DNA from: Pseudodesulfovibrio sp.
GTDB lineage: Bacteria; Desulfobacterota; Desulfovibrionia; Desulfovibrionales; Desulfovibrionaceae
Direction: 5' to 3'
Length of the DNA stretch: 64,000 bases
Assembly: GCA_016744135.1 (NCBI GenBank)
Contig: JADGEX010000001.1
Location: 372,001-436,000 of the forward strand
The notes below the pieces were generated by a model that was not told the DNA's origin, made no database searches, and saw only the letters and a list, made by a program, of their open reading frames with translations. The position numbers and the translations under genes were made by a program. Positions 16,880 through 26,397 of the stretch are shown in pieces. How positions within the stretch are numbered: position 1 is the first letter of the stretch; the number at the start of each line of letters is the position of its first letter.

Positions 16880-19165
16880 ATGCTTCCAGAAAAGATCAAA
16901 GCCCTATTTACAGATAAAACAGAGGATGCAATGCACCAGGAACTCCCTGAGTATGTACTGACAGATTTTAACTTAGACACAATTCATACTCAAACGCTGG
17001 TTCTCATTACAATCAGAGAGTATTTTACACTCCGAGAAATGTACGGCCAAGATTTTGTCGATCGTTTGGAAAAAGAACTCAGGACATCCCTGTATCAAAC
17101 AGCAAAAAACAACAAAACTACCACGATCCAGACTCATAAAGTTGGTCCTGGTGTCACCGCCTTCCTCGTCCCGCAAGACAGCAATCCTGCCGATATTGCT
17201 TACGGATACAAAGTTCAGGCTCGTATTGCTCTTGAAGGTATAATGCTCCGTCATACGGGCATTGGCATTGATCTTGGAATGGGATTCGCCTCGGTACCAT
17301 GTCACCAAAAGGATAGTTGCACTACGATTATCGCACAAGCTCTCAAAGACGCTCGACGCATGGAAAGCCGACCGTTAGACATGAATGCTCTCTCCATCAG
17401 CTCTCGTTTCAATACGATTCTCACGCAAAAATTGATATCAGCTCATTATCAACCGATTTATGATTTTCGCACCAGCACGACCTTGGGCTGGGAAGCTCTT
17501 GCTCGTGGACCAGAAGGATCTTCGTTCCGCTCCCCCTTTATGCTTTTTGAAACGGCTGAAGAACTTGGCCGCCTTTTTGCCTTGGAAAAACTCTGTCGAG
17601 AAGCCGCTGTCAAAAATATAGGTACATTGTCAGATAATCAAAAACTTTTCTTAAACATCCACCCGAAGACCATGGCCGACCCTCTTTTCTCTCCCGGTCA
17701 TACGCTCGAACTTTTAGAAAAGGCCAACCTGACCGCGGATAATATCGTTTTCGAGATTACCGAACGCCATAGCGTTCAAGACTTTGATCTTTTTTACCGA
17801 GCATTGGACCATTACCGCAATCAGGGCTTTCAAATCGCCGTGGACGATGCCGGAGCAGGTTATGCAGGATTATCACTCATTGCTGAACTTCAGCCGGATT
17901 ACATCAAACTTGATAAATCACTCATCGACGACATCCATAAAGATCCGGTAAAACGCGCACTGGTAGAAACCACTGTCACTTTTGCCGACAAGATCGGTTC
18001 TCGTATTATTGCTGAGGGGATTGAATACAAAGCACAGGCAATTTGTCTCAAAGATATTGGTATTCACTGCGGCCAAGGGTACTTTCTTGCAAAACCCACG
18101 TATCCCAAACCACAGGTCAGCGACGAATGCAAAAACCTAAAAGCCGTCCGTGACATTTCATCCAACATCACTTGTTCTCGACCAATCGGTGATTTGGCAC
18201 AGGCCCCGCATGCCGAGAAGCTGGACTGCAAAGTTTCACAGGTGGATGAGTTTTTCAGAAGAAACAATCAGTTCAGCAATATCGTCGTGGTTGAAGATGA
18301 CATCCCCAAAGGTATCCTCATGGAATATCACCTTAACCGTCAGCTTTCATCCCAGTATGGAATTGCCCTGTACCACAAACGGTCCATTGTTTCGATTATG
18401 GACGACAAACCACTTGTGGTTGATATGGAGACCCCCGTTGAGCAAGCCGCACGCTCTGCAATGCAACGAGAACACTTCAAGACCTACGATGATCTTATCG
18501 TCACCAAAAAAGGAAGACTCTACGGAGTCGTCACGGTTCAGGCTCTCCTAAACGCACTGGCTGAGATACAGGTTGAAATGGCCAAGGGGACCAACCCTCT
18601 AACCGGCCTGCCAGGAAATGTCGCAATTGAACAGGAAGTAGAACGACGTATTAAGCAAAATGAAAGCTTCAGCATCATATACGGCGATCTTGATCATTTC
18701 AAAGTGTACAATGACACCTACGGATTCAAGAACGGTGACAGAATCATCAAGTTGGCGGCGGACATCATGTCATGGGCCATGCAAAAACACGCCCCACAGG
18801 ATGCCCAACTCTGTCACATAGGCGGCGATGACTTTGTACTCATCACTACACCGGAATCTGTCAGTAGAATATGCACATCCATTACCCGCTGTTTCGGACG
18901 GTTGGTTAACCAATGCTATTGCGCAGAAGATCGGGCACGAGGCTGGATCAAAGCCAAAGGAAGAGATGGTAAAGAACGGGAATACCCATTGGTTACCATC
19001 TCTCTCGGTGTCATTGAAGTTTTTGGCAAATGCTCGCTCATGGAGATTGGGGAACGGGCCGCGCACATAAAAAAATACGCGAAGACCATTCCCGGAAACT
19101 CCGTGGCCATTGATCGACGCTCCGCTATCGGAAACGAGTCAACAGTTCTTATCGAGCAGGAATAA
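16880..19165 (+). CDS. EAL-CBS-GGDEF c-di-GMP protein
   Basis: 761 residues, no membrane helix. Residues about 35-165 look like a degenerate GGDEF-type domain. The EAL phosphodiesterase domain (about 185-415) has WEALARG, the asparagine of FLNIHP, FEITER, VDDAGAGYAG, IKLDKS, AEGIE and GYFLAKP, so the residues needed to hydrolyse c-di-GMP are all in place. A pair of CBS-like motifs (about 430-570) may bind a nucleotide. The last domain is a diguanylate cyclase with HIGGDDFV near 646; GGDDF is a tolerated variant of GGDEF. The order EAL first, cyclase last is less common. It stands alone after the acc operon and ends 10 bases from the convergent ettA. Which activity dominates cannot be read from sequence. 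Confidence 0.9.
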   Translation: MLPEKIKALFTDKTEDAMHQELPEYVLTDFNLDTIHTQTLVLITIREYFTLREMYGQDFVDRLEKELRTSLYQTAKNNKTTTIQTHKVGPGVTAFLVPQDSNPADIAYGYKVQARIALEGIMLRHTGIGIDLGMGFASVPCHQKDSCTTIIAQALKDARRMESRPLDMNALSISSRFNTILTQKLISAHYQPIYDFRTSTTLGWEALARGPEGSSFRSPFMLFETAEELGRLFALEKLCREAAVKNIGTLSDNQKLFLNIHPKTMADPLFSPGHTLELLEKANLTADNIVFEITERHSVQDFDLFYRALDHYRNQGFQIAVDDAGAGYAGLSLIAELQPDYIKLDKSLIDDIHKDPVKRALVETTVTFADKIGSRIIAEGIEYKAQAICLKDIGIHCGQGYFLAKPTYPKPQVSDECKNLKAVRDISSNITCSRPIGDLAQAPHAEKLDCKVSQVDEFFRRNNQFSNIVVVEDDIPKGILMEYHLNRQLSSQYGIALYHKRSIVSIMDDKPLVVDMETPVEQAARSAMQREHFKTYDDLIVTKKGRLYGVVTVQALLNALAEIQVEMAKGTNPLTGLPGNVAIEQEVERRIKQNESFSIIYGDLDHFKVYNDTYGFKNGDRIIKLAADIMSWAMQKHAPQDAQLCHIGGDDFVLITTPESVSRICTSITRCFGRLVNQCYCAEDRARGWIKAKGRDGKEREYPLVTISLGVIEVFGKCSLMEIGERAAHIKKYAKTIPGNSVAIDRRSAIGNESTVLIEQE

Positions 19166-19175
19166 GAGCTTAGTC

Positions 19176-20858
19176 TTACCGTGTCAGTTTACGAAACTTA
19201 AGACGATGAGGTTGGCTGGCATCCGCGCCGAGACGCTTTTTCCTGTCAGCGTCATAGTCGCTGTAGTTCCCTTCCACCATGACCACTTTGGAATCCCCCT
19301 CAAAGGCAAGAATATGCGTGGCTACACGGTCCATGAACCAACGATCATGGCTGATAACCAACACACAACCGGCGAAGTTCTCCAGACCATCTTCCAAAGC
19401 ACGCATGGTATTTACGTCCAGATCATTGGTTGGTTCATCAAGAATCAGAACGTTCGCACCGGATTTCAACATCTGGGCCATATGGACTCTATTCCGCTCA
19501 CCACCCGACAGGACATCAACAGATTTCTGCTGATCCTGACCAGCAAAATTGAAACGGGAGCAATAGGCTCGAGCATTCATTTCACGGTCTCCAAGTTTGA
19601 TAAACTCGGCCCCACCGCTGATGATCTCGTATACGCTTTTACCCGGTGTCAAAGAGTTACGATTCTGGTCGGCATAAGCCAACTCAACTGTAGCTCCGAT
19701 AGTCATAGTGCCTGAGTCAGGTTGCTCATCGCCTACAATCATCTTGCACAACGTGGATTTACCCGCGCCATTAGGACCGATGATACCGACAATAGCATTG
19801 GGAGGCAGTATGAAGTTTACATCTTCCATAAGCAACTTGTCGCCCATGGATTTGGAAACATTCTCAGCCACGATGACCTGTTTACCAAGATGCGGTCCCG
19901 GTGGAATGTAAATTTGCAGATCATCTGCCAGACGTTCACTTTCATGGCTGATCATGGATTCATACGCGTTAATACGCGCCTTGGACTTGGCCCGACGTCC
20001 CTTTGGAGACATGCGAATCCATTCCAATTCTCGTTGTAAAGTCTTTTGACGATCCTCTTCCTGCTTGCCTTCCTGAGAAAGTCGATTCTGTTTCTGATCC
20101 AGCCAAGAAGAATAGTTGCCCTTCCAAGGAATACCACGACCACGATCAAGTTCCAAAATCCAACCAGCCACATTGTCGAGAAAATACCTATCATGAGTTA
20201 CGGCAATGACGGTGCCTGGGAAGCTGGACAGAAATTGTTCCAACCAGGCAACTGAATCTGCATCAAGATGGTTGGTAGGTTCGTCCAACAGCAAAATATC
20301 CGGCGACTGAAGCAACAGACGACACAAGGCCACACGACGTTTTTCACCACCAGAAATCACGGATACAGATGTGTCGCCCGGAGGGCACCGCAAGGAATCC
20401 ATGGCCATTTCGAGCTTGGAATCAATATCCCACGCGCCCTTGGCATCCATGAGTTCCTGCACTTTGCCCTGCTTCTCGATGAGAGCATCCATCTCGTCGG
20501 CTTCCATGGGTTCTGCAAACTTTTCGTTGATCTCGTTATATTCACGGATAATATCCATGATTTCGCCAACACCTTCTTCAACCACTTCACGAACTGTGCG
20601 CTCTTCGTGCTGAAGCGGTTCCTGTTCAAGATAGCCAACAGTAAATCCGTCCTTGACCTGTACTTCACCTTCAAAAGCGGTGTCCACACCGGCCAAAATC
20701 TTCAGCAAGGAAGACTTACCAGAACCGTTCAAACCAAGCACGCCGATCTTGGCGCCATAGAAATAGGAAAGAGAAACATTTTTCAATACTTCCCTTTGCC
20801 CGTGACGCTTGGTCACTTGGTACATGGAATAAATTATCTTATCGGGTTCGTTGCTCAT
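19176..20858 (-). CDS. ettA: ABC-F translation factor EttA
   Basis: 560 residues with two ABC ATPase domains and no membrane segment. Walker A motifs GLNGSGKSS and GPNGAGKST, signatures SGGEKRR and SGGERNR, and Walker B motifs LLLDEPTNHLD and LILDEPTNDLD are visible. The length and the YLEQEPL and GIPWKGNYSSWL segments match EttA, which binds the ribosomal E site and gates translation by the ATP/ADP ratio. The start ATG has GAGGT upstream. It lies downstream of korBA on the same strand with a 38-base gap, which may only reflect read-through. Confidence 0.93.
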   Translation of the reverse strand: MSNEPDKIIYSMYQVTKRHGQREVLKNVSLSYFYGAKIGVLGLNGSGKSSLLKILAGVDTAFEGEVQVKDGFTVGYLEQEPLQHEERTVREVVEEGVGEIMDIIREYNEINEKFAEPMEADEMDALIEKQGKVQELMDAKGAWDIDSKLEMAMDSLRCPPGDTSVSVISGGEKRRVALCRLLLQSPDILLLDEPTNHLDADSVAWLEQFLSSFPGTVIAVTHDRYFLDNVAGWILELDRGRGIPWKGNYSSWLDQKQNRLSQEGKQEEDRQKTLQRELEWIRMSPKGRRAKSKARINAYESMISHESERLADDLQIYIPPGPHLGKQVIVAENVSKSMGDKLLMEDVNFILPPNAIVGIIGPNGAGKSTLCKMIVGDEQPDSGTMTIGATVELAYADQNRNSLTPGKSVYEIISGGAEFIKLGDREMNARAYCSRFNFAGQDQQKSVDVLSGGERNRVHMAQMLKSGANVLILDEPTNDLDVNTMRALEDGLENFAGCVLVISHDRWFMDRVATHILAFEGDSKVVMVEGNYSDYDADRKKRLGADASQPHRLKFRKLTR

Positions 20859-20896
20859 TGATACCTCGTTAAAAATGAAAATATGCGGAACGGTGA

Positions 20897-21727
20897 TTAG
20901 GTATACGACTGTACCACCGCTTTCAAGTCGTTTTTGTCGTATTCATGGGCAGCAAGCCTGCCCTGAACGGAAAATACCGGCCGATCATTTCGATACAGCA
21001 CTCCCAACGGGATACGCTCGCCAAATTCGTCGCTCTTTTCCATGGCCACTCCCCAATTGGCCGGATCATGGTCTTCCATGAAATACGTCCGCTCTTTATA
21101 CCAAGCAAACGTATTGATCTTATTAAAAGAAACACATGGCTGCAAAATATCCACCAGAGAAAAGCCGGTATGATTGACGGCTTCGGTGATGACGGCAGCC
21201 AGATGATCCGGCTCACCAGAAAATGCTCGCGCTACAAAGCTTGCCTTCATGGACACGGCAGTACTGACTGGGTTGAAGGCTTCTGACTGCGCGCCGTTAG
21301 GTTGAGCCTTGGTTACATGACCACGCCCAGTTGTCGGACTGGCTTGTCCTTTAGTCAAACCGTAAATCTGATTATTATGCACCAGCATGGTTATATCCAG
21401 ATTGCGCCGGATAGCCGCGAGGAAATGGTTACCCCCTTCACCGTAGGTACAACCATCGCCGGATACACAAATGACCTTCATATCGGGATTCGCCATCTTC
21501 ATGCCCTGCGCCACTGGCAGAGATCGGCCATGTAGGCCGTTAAACATGTGGCAATTAAGATAATGCGGCATCTTGGCAGCCTGTCCAATACCAGAAGAAA
21601 TCATCACCTCGTAAGGCGCAATGTCCATATCCGCTAATGCTTTTTTCAAACTCGAAAGGATGGAAAAATTACCGCATCCGGGACACCATGTCGTTTCGAA
21701 TTGACCGTAATCTTCGATGGTAACCAT
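20897..21727 (-). CDS. korB: 2-oxoacid:ferredoxin oxidoreductase, beta subunit
   Basis: 276 residues from ATG 21727, chosen for its GGAG site and four-base gap from korA. This is the thiamine diphosphate subunit: GDGCTYGEGGNHFLAAIRRN near 110-129 holds the ThDP-Mg site, and TWCPGCGNF near 13-21 is the conserved cysteine motif of the 2-oxoglutarate type. With KorA it should oxidise a 2-oxoacid, most likely 2-oxoglutarate, to acyl-CoA and CO2 while reducing ferredoxin. There is no separate gamma or delta subunit gene. The direction in a sulfate reducer could be reductive as part of an incomplete citric acid cycle. Confidence 0.9.
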   Translation of the reverse strand: MVTIEDYGQFETTWCPGCGNFSILSSLKKALADMDIAPYEVMISSGIGQAAKMPHYLNCHMFNGLHGRSLPVAQGMKMANPDMKVICVSGDGCTYGEGGNHFLAAIRRNLDITMLVHNNQIYGLTKGQASPTTGRGHVTKAQPNGAQSEAFNPVSTAVSMKASFVARAFSGEPDHLAAVITEAVNHTGFSLVDILQPCVSFNKINTFAWYKERTYFMEDHDPANWGVAMEKSDEFGERIPLGVLYRNDRPVFSVQGRLAAHEYDKNDLKAVVQSYT

Positions 21728-21731
21728 ATCT

Positions 21732-23429
21732 CTACTCCATGGTCTTGATGATGTTGTCCAAACCGGCAAGCACATATTCAGGAGTCATGGGCCGTCCGTC
21801 AAAACGAAGAATATACTCCCGAATCATAAATCCGGTTTCCTGAGCAAGAAGTTTGGCAAACTGACCGGTGGCATTGCCCTCCACGGTGACGACCATGCCA
21901 GATTCCTCCAGATAATCGATAAACGTGTCTTCCAAAAGCGGCCAAACCTGTTTAAAATGCAACACACCAATGTTCTTGCTAAAACCGGCTGTATCCATGG
22001 CGTCCAGGCACGCGCCGAGCGTGGAACCCCATGAAACAAGCAAAATGTCCGGCTTATCATCACCATAATAATCGGGTTCAATCACTTCATCCCAAAGGCC
22101 GTATTCCTTGTTCAACCGCTTGGTGTTTTGCATCATTCGGTTGAAGCCATCCTCGGTGATTTTCGTATTCTCATCGTGCTCATGAGAATCTGCCCGTACC
22201 AATGCCTTGGTTGAACCCGGCACCAATCGGGGGGACACACCATCTTCTGTCAACTGATAGCGCTTGTAGTCATCCACATCGGTATCAAGCATTGGGCGAG
22301 CTGTTTGTGGTAAATTATCAATGTCAAACGGCTCCAAAGAACAATAGGAATCTGCCAGATATTGATCGGATAAAATAAAAACCGGGGTTTGAAACTTCTC
22401 GGCCAGATCAAAGGCCCTGTGTGTCAGATAAAAACATTCTTCTGGGTCTGCCGGAGCAAATACGGCTCGTGGGAATTCACCGTGCCCTGCATAGAGGACC
22501 AGATTGAGATCACCTTGCTCGGTTCGAGTCGCCATGCCTGTCGCTGGTCCGGGTCGTTGAACCACGACACAAACCAATGGCATTTCAGAAACACCGGCCA
22601 AACTCACGCCTTCAACCATGAGCGCAAAACCGCCGCCCGATGTGGTAACGATGGCCCTTGCACCGGCAAAGGATGCACCGACAGCCATGTTCACGGCCGC
22701 GATCTCATCTTCAACCTGCTCATACACCAAACCAAGCGGCCCGCCTTTCTCGATGAGTGACATGGCAACCGTCGTAGCAGGTGTCATGGGGTAAAATGAC
22801 AAAAAGTTACACCCTGCAGCCACGGCTCCGAGCGCGATGGCCTCATTACCGTTAACCATAATCTGTTTGCCATTTTCTTCAGGGGGCGCAAGACAAGGAA
22901 AATCATACTTTTGCGAGGCCACCCAAGCGTATGCCGCTTGCAACACCTCAATATTGGCCTGCACCACTTCATCGCCCTTCTTGGCAAATGTCTCGGCCAA
23001 AAGTTGTTCCAAAATCTTCACATCATGACAGACAACTGCACCAAGAACACCAAGAGCTACTGTATTATAAAATAAAGATTTGGACGCCAATTCCTTAAAA
23101 GGAATACGTAAGGCGTTGAAACTCTCCGTGTCGATATCATCACCAGCGACCACTATTGCATCAGGATTAAGCCTTGCCTGATGCAACTCCAAAGTCTCGG
23201 CATTCAGGGCCACCAATATGTCTATGGCCTCAGTAGGACCGACAATAGGATCTGGACCAAGTCTGATAGCGAAGGTGTTATGACCGCCACGAACCCGTGA
23301 CATGTATTTCTGATTGACCAACAAATGGTAGCCGGACCGCGTGACGCCCTTGGACAAAAGACGACCTATGGTGGCCAATCCCTGTCCTGCAGCGCCGCCG
23401 ATGACGATATTGATGCTTGTGTCTGCCAT
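21732..23429 (-). CDS. korA: 2-oxoacid:ferredoxin oxidoreductase, fused gamma-alpha subunit
   Basis: 565 residues from ATG 23429, which has GAGGAAATT upstream; an open frame continues to 23645 but runs into the ferritin gene. The N-terminal 190 residues are the gamma domain (INIVIGGAAGQGLATIGRLL, MSRVRGGHNTFAIRL). The rest is the alpha (PP) domain with GNEAIALGAVAAGC near 212, YPMTPATTV near 230 and YEQVEDEIAAVNMAVGASFA near 254-273. The gamma-alpha fusion plus a separate KorB is the standard two-subunit 2-oxoglutarate-type layout. korB starts four bases after its stop codon. Confidence 0.91.
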   Translation of the reverse strand: MADTSINIVIGGAAGQGLATIGRLLSKGVTRSGYHLLVNQKYMSRVRGGHNTFAIRLGPDPIVGPTEAIDILVALNAETLELHQARLNPDAIVVAGDDIDTESFNALRIPFKELASKSLFYNTVALGVLGAVVCHDVKILEQLLAETFAKKGDEVVQANIEVLQAAYAWVASQKYDFPCLAPPEENGKQIMVNGNEAIALGAVAAGCNFLSFYPMTPATTVAMSLIEKGGPLGLVYEQVEDEIAAVNMAVGASFAGARAIVTTSGGGFALMVEGVSLAGVSEMPLVCVVVQRPGPATGMATRTEQGDLNLVLYAGHGEFPRAVFAPADPEECFYLTHRAFDLAEKFQTPVFILSDQYLADSYCSLEPFDIDNLPQTARPMLDTDVDDYKRYQLTEDGVSPRLVPGSTKALVRADSHEHDENTKITEDGFNRMMQNTKRLNKEYGLWDEVIEPDYYGDDKPDILLVSWGSTLGACLDAMDTAGFSKNIGVLHFKQVWPLLEDTFIDYLEESGMVVTVEGNATGQFAKLLAQETGFMIREYILRFDGRPMTPEYVLAGLDNIIKTME

Positions 23430-23451
23430 AATTTCCTCGTGGCTGTGACCG

Positions 23452-23483
23452 AAAAAAACCGGAAGGAATAAGTTCCCTTCCGG
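23452..23483 (-). terminator. Terminator after the ferritin gene
   Basis: On the minus strand CCGGAAGG / CCTTCCGG (23476-23483, 23459-23466) is followed by seven T residues (23452-23458), separating ferritin from korA. Confidence 0.88.
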
Positions 23484-23500
23484 CACGTTGCTCTTGAGTC

Positions 23501-24007
23501 TTACGCGTTTGCCGGAGGTGTAAAGACCCGAGTGGCCAGATCTCGATCCAGCATGAACAGCCCACCGCCGTCGCCGACCATTTTCATCTTGCCGACGATG
23601 TCGCCCACGGTGTCTTCTTCTTCCACCTGCTCGGCGATGAACCATTGTAGGAAGATGCCTACGGCATGATTTTTTTCTTCAACAGCCAGATTGGCCAAAT
23701 CATTAATCCGAGCGGTAACACCCTGCTCGTGGCTCAAAGCTTCCTCAAAAGCAGCCAACGGAGATTCCCACGAATACTCAGGTGCTTCGATGGTGCCAAG
23801 TTTTGCATGCCCGCCAGCTTCGTTGATGTAATCAAAGAACTTCATGGCGTGGAACATTTCTTCCTGATACTGCGCGTACATCCATTTGGAAATACCGGAC
23901 ATTCCCACCTGAGAAAAATGGGAAGACATGGAAAGATAGATATGAGCGGAGTAAATTTCCCAATTCATCTGCGCATTGAGCGCATCTTCCATTTTTTCAC
24001 TGAGCAT
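23501..24007 (-). CDS. Ferritin
   Basis: 168 residues of the non-heme bacterial ferritin family, which oxidises Fe(II) and stores it as a mineral core in a 24-subunit shell. The di-iron site residues are visible in EIYSAHIYLSM (Glu17), EEMFHAMKFFDY (Glu50, His53), VEEKNH and QWFIAEQVEEE. The last 15 residues (VFTPPANA) are an unstructured tail. It stands alone: a terminator follows and a Fur-like palindrome lies 77 bases before the ATG, so iron control is likely. The ribosome site AAGGAGAC precedes the ATG. Confidence 0.93.
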   Translation of the reverse strand: MLSEKMEDALNAQMNWEIYSAHIYLSMSSHFSQVGMSGISKWMYAQYQEEMFHAMKFFDYINEAGGHAKLGTIEAPEYSWESPLAAFEEALSHEQGVTARINDLANLAVEEKNHAVGIFLQWFIAEQVEEEDTVGDIVGKMKMVGDGGGLFMLDRDLATRVFTPPANA

Positions 24008-24083
24008 AACTTACGTCTCCTTGGCTTTGTTATCGTCTTGACTCCGAGCGTATGATCATTCGTCGCTCGTCACGTACACAAGA

Positions 24084-24102
24084 CACAATGATAATCATTG
24101 TG
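24084..24102. promoter_or_regulatory. Fur-box-like palindrome upstream of ferritin
   Basis: CACAATGATAATCATTGTG is a perfect 9-1-9 inverted repeat whose core TGATAATCATT closely matches the known Fur consensus. It lies between recD2 and the ferritin gene, 77 bases before the ferritin start. Confidence 0.75.
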
Positions 24103-24174
24103 AATGAAAAAACCAGTGTATAATCCACTATTTTTTCAATTGTTTTGCAACTGAGAAAAACACCGAAACAGAGG

Positions 24175-26382
24175 CTAATACAATCTATTTTCTGAAAAAA
24201 TAGATCGAATACGATAATCCAAATGAGTATGCCTCTTCCCTGCCGTAGCATTGTTCAATCCGATCTGGAAGGCTCGATCCGAGCCAATGAGCACAGCCAG
24301 TTCCCGAGCTCGTGTCAATCCAGTATACAGCAGGTTGCGTTGTAACAACATATAGTGCTGAGTCACGATAGGCATAACAACGGCGGGATATTCACTTCCC
24401 TGCGATTTATGCACACTCACAGCATACGCCAATCCAAGCTCATCCAATTCACTGGACTCGATGTGCACAAAATTGCCGTCGAACTCAATAAGCAATTCAT
24501 GAGCATCTTCATCCACCTCAATAATCCATCCAAGGTCGCCATTAAAAACTTCCTTGTCATAATTATTTTTAAGCTGGATGACGCGATCCCCTTCACGATA
24601 CGTTACATACTTTCGCTCAAGTTCCCGCTTTCCTCCGGGAGGGTTCAGACGTTTTTGCAAGGCAATATTCAATGCTTGCGTACCAACGTCTCCCTTGTGC
24701 ATGGGAGTAAGCACCTGGATATCCCGAAGCGGGTCCAAACCGTACCGTTTGGGAATACGATCACACACGCTGTCGAGTATCAGCTTTTGCACCTTAAGTG
24801 TATTTTCCTGTGGTATCCAATAAAAATCTGCTTCCGGGGCCTGACTCGGATGCTGACGCGGAAATTGCCCATTGTTGATACGATGAGCGTTTACAACAAT
24901 GAAACTTTCCTGCGCCTGCCTAAAAATATGGGTCAAAACAGCACACGGTATTTTGTGCGAATTAATCAAATCACCAAGAACATTTCCCGGCCCGACACTT
25001 GGCAACTGATTGACGTCACCGACAAGAATCAAACGGCAAGTATGCGGCAGTGCGCGCAGGATTGCCACAAACAACTGAGCGTCCACCATACTCGCTTCAT
25101 CAACGACCAGTACGTCAGCCTTGAGTTTTTGATCTTCACAATAATGAAAACCGCCGTCCGGTTGATATTGTAAAAGTCGGTGTAACGTCTTGGATGGATG
25201 TCCCGTTGCCTCGGCCATACGCTTGGCTGCTCTTCCTGTAGGCGCGGCCTGTTTAACCTTGAGACCCAGTTCTTTCAAAGTCAGCATGATAGCCTTGGTA
25301 ATAGTCGTCTTACCTGTACCGGGACCGCCAGTGATAATGAAAACCTTATTACTACATGCTTCAAACACGGCTTCCCGCTGTTCATCGGACAACGTAAAAC
25401 CGAGCGTTTCCTCAACTCGTGGCAAAGTCTTGTCGATCTTTTTTCGGCTGACGGGCGTGGGATGACTAACGAGCTGATAGAGTCGCTGTGTGGATTCATT
25501 TTCATAATGATAGAAGTACATCAGATACACGGCTTCAGAAATGTTCTGCTCTGACAAATCCTCAATGCGTATCCGCTTTTTCTCTTCCAACGAATAAAGA
25601 GCCAACTCTAACTTCTCAATATCAGAGGTGTCGAGCATCCGGGCCACGTCTTCCAGCAACTTGGGCTTAGGCAAAAACAAATGCCCACTCCGCTCGCAAC
25701 TGGTGAGTATGGTATAGGCGAGAGCCGCTTCTAACCGTTGCGCACAATCATGATCGAAACCGAGCTTCATGGCCATCTGGTCCGCTGTTCGGAATCCGAT
25801 CCCTCGAATTTCATAGGCCAGATCATACGGATTTTCCCGCAGCTTACGCTCCGCCTGTGCACCATAAAGATGAAATATTTTCCCTGCAAATGTGGTGGGA
25901 ACATTGTGTGTCTGTAAGAAAACCAGAAGGTTCTTGATCTCCCGCTGCTTCCCCCATGACTCAATAATATCAACGAGTTTTTTCTTTGATATACCGCGCA
26001 CTTTAAGAAGTTTTTCCGGGTCGTCATCTAAAATATCCAGCACCTCAATGCCGAACTCTTCCACCAATCTTGTGGCGGTTTTTTCCCCCACACCCTTGAT
26101 GGAAGATTGCAGGAAACGGATAACTCCGTTCTCTGTCGCCGGACGGGTCTGTTCAAATGTAGAGACCTCAAACTGACGACCAAATTTCGGATGCATAAGC
26201 CATTTGCCGTGTAAGTCCAAAGACGCACCAGCAGCCAGTTCACCCAAGGTACCGACGATAGTCGTCTGGCCGGGTTCATTCTTCACACTCACACGGGCAA
26301 TCGTGTACCCGTTTTCTTTGTTATGATAGATGACTGTCTGCACTTCCGCGCCAGACAAGTAGGAAAGTTGATCGTCGCTCAT
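24175..26382 (-). CDS. recD2: RecD2-type DNA helicase
   Basis: 735 residues from ATG 26382 (a GTG two codons earlier is possible). The long N-terminal extension has helix-hairpin-helix repeats (SSIKGVGEKTATRLVEEFG, KVRGISKKKL) that separate RecD2 from RecBCD-type RecD. The superfamily 1 helicase motifs follow: Walker A GGPGTGKTT near 346, Q/Walker B VLVVDEASMVD near 418, LVGDVNQLPSVGPG near 446, and a C-terminal VSVHKSQGSEYPAVV and YTGLTRARE. RecD2 is a 5'-3' helicase in DNA repair of bacteria without RecBC. It follows recR by 15 bases in a dnaX-ybaB-recR-recD2 run. Confidence 0.93.
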   Translation of the reverse strand: MSDDQLSYLSGAEVQTVIYHNKENGYTIARVSVKNEPGQTTIVGTLGELAAGASLDLHGKWLMHPKFGRQFEVSTFEQTRPATENGVIRFLQSSIKGVGEKTATRLVEEFGIEVLDILDDDPEKLLKVRGISKKKLVDIIESWGKQREIKNLLVFLQTHNVPTTFAGKIFHLYGAQAERKLRENPYDLAYEIRGIGFRTADQMAMKLGFDHDCAQRLEAALAYTILTSCERSGHLFLPKPKLLEDVARMLDTSDIEKLELALYSLEEKKRIRIEDLSEQNISEAVYLMYFYHYENESTQRLYQLVSHPTPVSRKKIDKTLPRVEETLGFTLSDEQREAVFEACSNKVFIITGGPGTGKTTITKAIMLTLKELGLKVKQAAPTGRAAKRMAEATGHPSKTLHRLLQYQPDGGFHYCEDQKLKADVLVVDEASMVDAQLFVAILRALPHTCRLILVGDVNQLPSVGPGNVLGDLINSHKIPCAVLTHIFRQAQESFIVVNAHRINNGQFPRQHPSQAPEADFYWIPQENTLKVQKLILDSVCDRIPKRYGLDPLRDIQVLTPMHKGDVGTQALNIALQKRLNPPGGKRELERKYVTYREGDRVIQLKNNYDKEVFNGDLGWIIEVDEDAHELLIEFDGNFVHIESSELDELGLAYAVSVHKSQGSEYPAVVMPIVTQHYMLLQRNLLYTGLTRARELAVLIGSDRAFQIGLNNATAGKRHTHLDYRIRSIFSENRLY

Positions 26383-26397
26383 GGACACTCTTTTCGG

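Noticed and set aside
24355-25173. 272-codon plus-strand frame inside recD2
   Set aside because: Antisense shadow; the helicase motifs are continuous on the minus strand.
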